A stretch of DNA of 10,285 nucleotides from an uncultured Thermoleophilia bacterium. GTDB lineage: Bacteria > Actinomycetota > Thermoleophilia > UBA2241. Position 1 is the stretch's first letter. Each line of letters starts with the position of its first letter. Under the pieces are notes generated by a model. That model did not search any database, had not been told where the DNA came from, and saw nothing but the letters and a program-made list of their open reading frames with translations. Both the position numbers and the translations under genes were made by a program. Positions 6,731-10,285 of this stretch are shown one piece after another. Location: the NCBI GenBank assembly GCA_903921965.1, contig CAIXSE010000626.1, forward strand, positions 1 through 10,285, read 5' to 3'.

Positions 6731-6840
6731 GGCCGCAACGCGCGTGGACGGCGTCGGGCGACGTGGCCGGCTCGAGGTGGCGACCCGCCGCCCGACGGGG
6801 ATGGAGGTCACCCCCGGCCTTCCGATTCCGCGGCGCGCCT

Positions 6841-6870
6841 ACCGTAGCGATACGGCTTCGGGACGCACAA
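6841..6870 (-). promoter_or_regulatory. candidate promoter of the MttB-family/corrinoid operon
   Basis: On the minus strand TTGTGC (6870-6865) and TACGGT (6846-6841) are separated by 18 bases and fit a housekeeping-type promoter. The -10 box overlaps a second dyad, CCGTA-GCGA-TACGG (6842-6855). The 16-bp shared regulator site begins exactly 16 bp upstream of the -35 box, the same spacing as at the iclR-1 promoter. That match strengthens the call despite the imperfect hexamers. Expected transcription start is near 6834. Confidence 0.5.
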
Positions 6871-6886
6871 GCGCAGGGGCGCAGCC

Positions 6887-6902
6887 GTCCCGAATGTCGG
6901 AC
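6887..6902. promoter_or_regulatory. candidate IclR-type operator, copy 1 (MttB-family operon)
   Basis: GTCCCGAATGTCGGAC fits GTCY-N3-AT-N3-GGAC, shared with two sites between the divergent iclR genes. It would be centred near -60 of the MttB-family promoter, a position typical of activator binding. That the IclR proteins bind it is inferred. Confidence 0.55.
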
Positions 6903-6936
6903 GGATTCAGAGACTCGTCCCGCGGGAGGGAACCCG

Positions 6937-6963
6937 GCACGCGCCGCGCGCCGCCCGGCGTGC
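6937..6963 (-). terminator. weak hairpin after the first iclR gene
   Basis: GCACGC (6937-6942) and GCGTGC (6958-6963) form a 6-bp stem around a 15-base GC-rich loop, 15 bases beyond the iclR-1 stop. No T-run is present. It may partly end iclR-1 transcription before the MttB-family promoter. Confidence 0.3.
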
Positions 6964-6978
6964 AGGCGCGGCGCGAGG

Positions 6979-7872
6979 CTACAGCGCGGGGTGCAACGTG
7001 GACGCGTAGACCGAGGTGAGCTCTTCGGCCGCGGCCTGCACGGACTCCGCGATCGCCTCGAGACCGTGCTCCTCGAGCCGCCAGCTCGGGCCGATGACGT
7101 TCACGCCGGCCTTGGGCATCATGCCGGCGACCGCGGCCGAGACGGCCGTCACGCCCTGTTCGACGGCGTCCCTGACGACGTGGGCCCTGCTGCCGGAGGC
7201 CCCCCGGAAGGCCGCTCCGACGGAGGTGCCTTCCAGCGGCACACGCCGGCCGACCCACCCGCGGCAGCGAAGCTCGAAGTGGCTCTCGACCTGATCGAGA
7301 TAGAGCGCCTGCCCTGCGTCTTCGACGATGAGGCTGGCGGTCTCGCCGGTCTCGTCGCGCAGCCGCGCGAGGATGGGCCGGGCAGTCAGCTGCAGGCGCT
7401 CGGCCCAGCCGACCCGCGAAGCCATGCTGACGAAGCGCAGGCCCAGGCCGTAGGTGCCGTCGTAGCCGGCCATCACGAGCCCGTAGTCGGCCAGCGCCAC
7501 GAGCAGGCGGCCGACGAGCGCGGGCGGGAGCAGTGTGGCAGCGACCAGGTCCTCCGGATCCATGCGGCCGCCGCCCTGCTCCAGCGCCTCCAGCACGAGC
7601 ATGCCGTGCACGAACAGCAGGCTGTTCGAGCGCAGGTCCAGCAGCCGGCGGCCCGACGTCCAGCCGGCCTCGCCCGGGAGGACGGACACGTAGTCCCGCT
7701 CCTCCAGGACGCGCAGCAGTTTGTAGAGGCTGGACCGGGGGATGTCGCACGCCTCGCCGATCTGGGCGGCGGTGACGGGGGATCCCTGCCGGCCGACGTA
7801 CTCGAGCACGTCGAGCGTACGCGCGGAGGCTCTCAACGGCCGGACGTCGTCGCTGTTCGCTCTTCTGGGCAC
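6979..7872 (-). CDS. IclR-type transcriptional regulator with two winged-helix domains (iclR-1)
   Basis: The 297-residue protein begins with an IclR-type winged helix (about 15-75), with ASARTLDVLEYV, then AAQIGEACDIPRSSLYKLLRVLEERDYV (35-62). A second winged-helix-like segment follows at about 88-148 (MLVLEALEQGGGRMDPEDLV, LPPALVGRLLVALADYGLV, then GTYGLGLRFVSMASRV). The IclR effector-binding part starts near 160 (LARLRDETGETASLIVEDAGQALYLDQVES) and reaches WVGRRVPLEGTSVGAAF (206-222). After that, the usual middle of the effector domain is much shortened. IclR proteins bind small metabolites and repress or activate nearby catabolic genes. GTG 7872 is chosen because GAGAGG precedes it by 5 bases, because ATG 7926 falls inside a candidate -10 box, and because this start aligns residue for residue with the paralogue. 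It is upstream of and codirectional with the MttB-family operon, so it is a likely regulator of it. Confidence 0.9.
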   Translation of the reverse strand: MPRRANSDDVRPLRASARTLDVLEYVGRQGSPVTAAQIGEACDIPRSSLYKLLRVLEERDYVSVLPGEAGWTSGRRLLDLRSNSLLFVHGMLVLEALEQGGGRMDPEDLVAATLLPPALVGRLLVALADYGLVMAGYDGTYGLGLRFVSMASRVGWAERLQLTARPILARLRDETGETASLIVEDAGQALYLDQVESHFELRCRGWVGRRVPLEGTSVGAAFRGASGSRAHVVRDAVEQGVTAVSAAVAGMMPKAGVNVIGPSWRLEEHGLEAIAESVQAAAEELTSVYASTLHPAL

Positions 7873-7924
7873 GGGACCTCTCGTCGGTGGCGGCCGGGCG
7901 GTTCCCGGCGGTCGCTCGGGCCGC

Positions 7925-7953
7925 ATGAAACCAGCGGCGCCGGGAGGACGCAA
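7925..7953 (-). promoter_or_regulatory. candidate promoter of iclR-1
   Basis: On the minus strand TTGCGT (7953-7948) and TTTCAT (7930-7925) are 17 bases apart, giving an expected start near 7918 and a 46-base leader to GTG 7872. The 16-bp regulator site (7970-7985) ends exactly 16 bp upstream of the -35 box, as at the MttB-family promoter. The -10 box is weak by itself. Confidence 0.5.
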
Positions 7954-7969
7954 GGTCGCGCGCCGCCGC

Positions 7970-7985
7970 GTCTTGCATGCTGGAC
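7970..7985. promoter_or_regulatory. candidate IclR-type operator, copy 2 (iclR-1 promoter)
   Basis: GTCTTGCATGCTGGAC is a dyad matching its own complement at 12 of 16 positions, centred on GCATGC. It fits GTCY-N3-AT-N3-GGAC and would be centred near -60 of iclR-1. Binding by an IclR protein is inferred. Confidence 0.55.
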
Positions 7986-8023
7986 GTGTCCGGCCGGGAC
8001 CGAAGCGACCTCGTCGTGCGACA

Positions 8024-8039
8024 GTCTGGTATTCTGGAC
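8024..8039. promoter_or_regulatory. candidate IclR-type operator, copy 3, covering the iclR-2 -10 box
   Basis: GTCTGGTATTCTGGAC matches copy 2 at 13 of 16 positions. It contains an extended -10 element, TGG-TATTCT (8027-8035), the best promoter element for iclR-2 on the plus strand; the -35 is weak. A protein bound here would cover the promoter, so negative control of iclR-2 is likely. Expected transcription start is near 8042. Confidence 0.55.
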
Positions 8040-8075
8040 GGCACGAGGGTCGACGCGTCCAGCGAGGTCGTACAC

Positions 8076-8954
8076 GTGGCACAGTCCCGCCAGCCCGGTC
8101 CGGAACTCCCCGAGTCTTCGGCGACCCGCGCCCTCGACGTGCTCGAGTTCCTGGCGCGGCGCACCTCGCCGGCACCGGCCGCCATCATCGCCTCGCAGTG
8201 CGACATCCCTCGCTCGAGCCTCTACGCGCTCCTCCGCGTGCTGCGGGCGCGGCGCTTCGTCGTGTACCACGAGGACCAGAAGACCTGGAGCCTGGGGCCG
8301 GCGGCCCACGAGCTCAGCGCCGCCGCGCCGCTCTTCGCCCACGGCCTCGCCGTGCTGCACGCCTTCGCCACCACGTCGCGGCGGCTGACGCCGCGCGAGA
8401 TCGCCTCGGCCAGCGGCGTGCCCAAGGCCGTCGTCGACCGCATCCTGCCGCTCCTGCAGGAGAGCGACATGCTGCACCCCGAGCCCGACGGTTCGTTCTC
8501 CCTGGGGCTCGAGCTGGTCAGCCTCGCCTCGCGGGTGGCGTCCGTGGACTCGCTGCGCATCCTCGCCCGCGGCCCGCTCATGCAGCTGCGCGACGCGACC
8601 CAGGAGACCGCCAGTCTCATCGTCAAGGACGGCGACCACGGCCTCTACGTGGACCAGATCGAGAGCCGCTACGTGCTGCGCATCAGCAGCTGGGTGGGTC
8701 GCCGCGTGCCGCTGGAGGGCACGGCGACCGGCGCGGCGTTCGCCGACCCGCACCGCGCGCACCTGGTGCGCGAGGCCGTCGAACCGGGCGTGACCGCGCT
8801 CGCCAAAGCGCTCGACATCCAGGAGCCGCAGGCCGCCATCAGCGTGCTCGCGCCGACGTGGCGGCTGCGCGAGTTCGGAGAGGGCCGCGCCACGGAGATC
8901 ATCGAGGCCGTCGCGCGGCGCATCTCGGCGAGCGTGCCGCGCCAGCAGTCCTGA
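8076..8954 (+). CDS. IclR-type transcriptional regulator with two winged-helix domains (iclR-2)
   Basis: The 292-residue paralogue of the divergent iclR-1 product has the same layout: winged helix 1 (about 15-75, including ASQCDIPRSSLYALLRVL at 39-56), a second winged-helix-like segment at about 88-148 (LTPREIASASGVPKAVVDRILPLLQESDML at 104-133, then SFSLGLELVSLASRV), and an IclR effector domain from about 160 with SWVGRRVPLEGTATGAAF (205-222), shortened afterwards. The two proteins align without a gap over about the first 222 residues, which supports both chosen starts. An earlier in-frame ATG at 7977 lies upstream of the extended -10 element and is rejected. GTG 8076 has GCGAGG 8 bases upstream. 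The stop lies one base from the stop of the convergent ABC gene. Likely partner or antagonist of iclR-1 in controlling the MttB-family operon; the ligand is unknown. Confidence 0.88.
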   Translation: MAQSRQPGPELPESSATRALDVLEFLARRTSPAPAAIIASQCDIPRSSLYALLRVLRARRFVVYHEDQKTWSLGPAAHELSAAAPLFAHGLAVLHAFATTSRRLTPREIASASGVPKAVVDRILPLLQESDMLHPEPDGSFSLGLELVSLASRVASVDSLRILARGPLMQLRDATQETASLIVKDGDHGLYVDQIESRYVLRISSWVGRRVPLEGTATGAAFADPHRAHLVREAVEPGVTALAKALDIQEPQAAISVLAPTWRLREFGEGRATEIIEAVARRISASVPRQQS

Positions 8955-8955
8955 G

Positions 8956-10285
8956 CTACTTCACCGCCGGCAGCGCCGGCGTGTCGGCCAGCAGCTGCTT
9001 CGTGTACTCGTGCTGCGGGTCGTCGAGCACCTGGTCGACCAGGCCGAACTCGACGATCCTGCCCTCGCTCATCACCGCCACCTCGTGCGCGACGCTGCGG
9101 ATGAGCGCGAGGTTGTGGGTGACGAACAACATGCTCACGCCCAGCTCGGCCTGCAGCCGCATGAGCAGCTCGATGATGGCGGCCTGCACGGAGACGTCGA
9201 GCCACGAGGTGACCTCGTCGCAGATGAGCACGCTGGGCTCGGCCGTGAGGGCCCGCGCGATGGCGATGCGCTGGCGCTCGCCGCCCGAGAGCTGCTCCGG
9301 GTAGCGGTTGAGCAGCGAGGCGTCGAGCGCCACCTGGTCGAGCACCTTGACCATGCGCGCCTCGCGCTCCTCGCGCGTGGTCTTGAAGAAGATCTCGATG
9401 GGCATCGAGAGGATCTGGCGGATGGTCTTGCGCGGGTTCAGCGAGCTGTACGGGCTCTGGAAGATGTACTGGATGTCGCGGCGCTGCTCGCGCGAGCGGC
9501 CGTAGGACTCGCGCGCGAGCGCCTTGCCCCGCAGCCTGATGTCGCCCTCGATCTTGAACGGGTGCAGCCCCGAGACGCAGCGCGCGAGCGTGGTCTTGCC
9601 GCTGCCCGACTCGCCGACGAGGGCGAGGCAGCGGTGCTCGCAGAGCTCGATGCTGACGTCGTGCAGTACCTCCTTGTGCTGGTACCAGGCGACGACGTTC
9701 TTGCAGGTGATGACGTTCTTCTGGTCGGTGCGGCACAGCTCTTCGGCCTTGACGCGCAGCGGGGCCGAGCTGACGGCCGGCATGGCCTTGACCTCCTGCC
9801 AGCGCCAGCAGCGCACCTGGTGGTCGGGGTCCGGGCCCTCGTAGGGCGGGAAGTCGGTGGCGCACTTGTCGATGCGCAGACCGCAGCGCGGCGTGAAGGC
9901 GCAGCCGGCGACGCGCTGGCCGGGACGCGGCGCCCAGCCGGGGATGCCGTGCAGCGCACGCTCGCCGCTGAGGTCGGGGATGGCGTCGAGGAGCCGGCGC
10001 GTGTACGGGTGGTAGGCGCCGGCGAAGAGCTCGTCCTTCGGACCGATCTCCACGAGGCGGCCGGCGTACATCACGGCGATGCGGTCGGCCAGGTTGGCGA
10101 CCACGGCGAGGTCGTGGGTGACGTACAGCGCCGAGACGCCGTACGAGCGCGTGAGGTCGCGGACCGTCTCGAGCACGTGCGCCTGCGTGGTGACGTCCAG
10201 CGCCGTGGTGGGCTCGTCCAGCACGATGACGCGCGGCCTGTTCGCCATGGCCATGGCGATGACCACGCGCTGCTGCTGGCCGCCC
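8956..10285 (-). CDS. double-ATPase ABC transporter subunit, peptide/nickel (Dpp/Opp) family, 5' end outside the window
   Basis: The visible 442 residues cover the end of one ATPase domain and a whole second one in a single uninterrupted frame, i.e. a DppD-DppF type fusion that would energise an importer for peptides or other small solutes. Domain 1 enters at the ABC signature GGQQQRVVIA (1-10), with Walker B VIVLDEP (19-25) and H-loop YVTHDLA (54-60). Next comes the C-terminal oligopeptide-type extension, HPYTRRLLDAIP (92-103), with cysteines C128, C134, C141 and C159, the pattern tied to an iron-sulphur cluster in DppD-type proteins. Domain 2 has Walker A GESGSGKT (224-231), Q-loop FQSPYSSLNP (275-284), signature LSGGERQR (332-339), Walker B VLICDE (352-357) and H-loop FVTHN (387-391). 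The usual DEPTSALDV reads DEVTSWLDV (356-364). Permeases and binding protein are not in the window. It converges on iclR-2 with one base between the stops. Confidence 0.93.
   Translation of the reverse strand, partial: GGQQQRVVIAMAMANRPRVIVLDEPTTALDVTTQAHVLETVRDLTRSYGVSALYVTHDLAVVANLADRIAVMYAGRLVEIGPKDELFAGAYHPYTRRLLDAIPDLSGERALHGIPGWAPRPGQRVAGCAFTPRCGLRIDKCATDFPPYEGPDPDHQVRCWRWQEVKAMPAVSSAPLRVKAEELCRTDQKNVITCKNVVAWYQHKEVLHDVSIELCEHRCLALVGESGSGKTTLARCVSGLHPFKIEGDIRLRGKALARESYGRSREQRRDIQYIFQSPYSSLNPRKTIRQILSMPIEIFFKTTREEREARMVKVLDQVALDASLLNRYPEQLSGGERQRIAIARALTAEPSVLICDEVTSWLDVSVQAAIIELLMRLQAELGVSMLFVTHNLALIRSVAHEVAVMSEGRIVEFGLVDQVLDDPQHEYTKQLLADTPALPAVK

Larger units (their letters stand above)
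6667..6978. other. 312-bp regulatory region upstream of the MttB-family operon
   Basis: No gene is supported here. On the minus strand the region contains, from upstream to downstream: a hairpin after iclR-1, the palindrome TCCCGCGGGA (6918-6927), a 16-bp GTCY-N3-AT-N3-GGAC site (6887-6902), a -35/-10 pair (6865-6870 and 6841-6846), and a leader of about 168 bases ending in a hairpin next to the ribosome binding site. The B12-box consensus of cobalamin riboswitches was not found. Confidence 0.65.
7873..8075. promoter_or_regulatory. divergent promoter region between the two iclR genes
   Basis: This 203-bp region carries promoters for both regulators and two copies of a 16-bp repeat (7970-7985 and 8024-8039), 54 bp apart and identical at 13 of 16 positions. 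An inverted half-site, CGTCCAGC (8056-8063), mirrors GCTGGACG in the first copy (7980-7987). Such an arrangement suggests auto- and cross-regulation by the two IclR proteins. Confidence 0.6.

Noticed and set aside
5213..6811. Minus-strand frame running into the corrinoid-protein frame from upstream, as a possible fusion
   Set aside because: Upstream of ATG 5212 this frame lies out of phase with the MttB-family gene and has no recognisable protein. A proper ribosome binding site marks ATG 5212 as the start.
6667..6840. Cobalamin riboswitch before the B12-dependent methyltransferase operon
   Set aside because: No B12-box consensus or typical riboswitch core could be found in the leader.
7873..7926. 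ATG at 7926 as the iclR-1 start
   Set aside because: It sits in the candidate -10 box, lacks a Shine-Dalgarno sequence and adds a Pro/Arg-rich tail absent from the paralogue.
7977..8075. ATG at 7977 as a start giving iclR-2 33 more residues
   Set aside because: The extended -10 element at 8027-8035 lies downstream of it, no ribosome binding site precedes it, and the extra residues have no match in the paralogue.
5212..8388. Very long plus-strand open frame (over 1000 codons) across the methyltransferase and iclR genes
   Set aside because: It is antisense to three well-recognised genes, has low-complexity Arg/Ala/Gly/His content and arises from the G/C-rich third positions of the real genes.
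7742..9304. Plus-strand open frame of about 520 codons across the iclR genes
   Set aside because: It is a shifted frame over iclR-2 and antisense to iclR-1 and the ABC gene, with low-complexity Arg/Ala-rich translation.

Overview
The window is very GC-rich. Codon third positions are strongly G/C-biased, Shine-Dalgarno sites are good, and genes sit on both strands. The gene families fit an actinobacterium (Actinomycetota), possibly of the Coriobacteriia or Thermoleophilia type, but no rRNA or marker gene is present to confirm this. TAG serves as an ordinary stop codon in four of nine visible gene ends.

Left part (1-3930). The 5' end of hutU (urocanate hydratase, histidine breakdown) runs off the left edge on the minus strand. 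After a 558-bp gene-free stretch with several perfect palindromes comes a 607-residue signalling protein (cNMP-binding-like domain, CBS pair, DUF294 nucleotidyltransferase-like domain). A 228-bp gap with coding-like composition follows, then a small exported protein of unknown function.

Middle (3900-4490). A compact hicB-hicA toxin-antitoxin operon has its own promoter. It is separated from the convergent methyltransferase operon by an 18-bp GC-rich hairpin.

Right part (4580-10285). On the minus strand lie a trimethylamine methyltransferase (MttB) family protein without pyrrolysine and its corrinoid partner, two adjacent genes 11 bp apart. Such pairs move a methyl group from a methylated amine onto protein-bound cobalamin. 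Upstream are two divergent, paralogous IclR-type regulators with the same unusual architecture: two winged-helix domains plus a shortened effector domain. A two-ATPase peptide/nickel-type ABC transporter subunit enters from the right edge.

The most notable signal is a 16-bp pseudo-palindrome, GTCY-N3-AT-N3-GGAC, present three times: upstream of the mttB-like operon, upstream of the first iclR gene, and on the -10 box of the second. In the first two cases it lies exactly 16 bp upstream of a matching -35 box. This suggests that one or both double-winged-helix IclR proteins control the methyltransferase operon and themselves, which would make this a self-contained regulated methylamine/quaternary-amine module, possibly fed by the ABC importer. 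The substrate cannot be read from the sequence.
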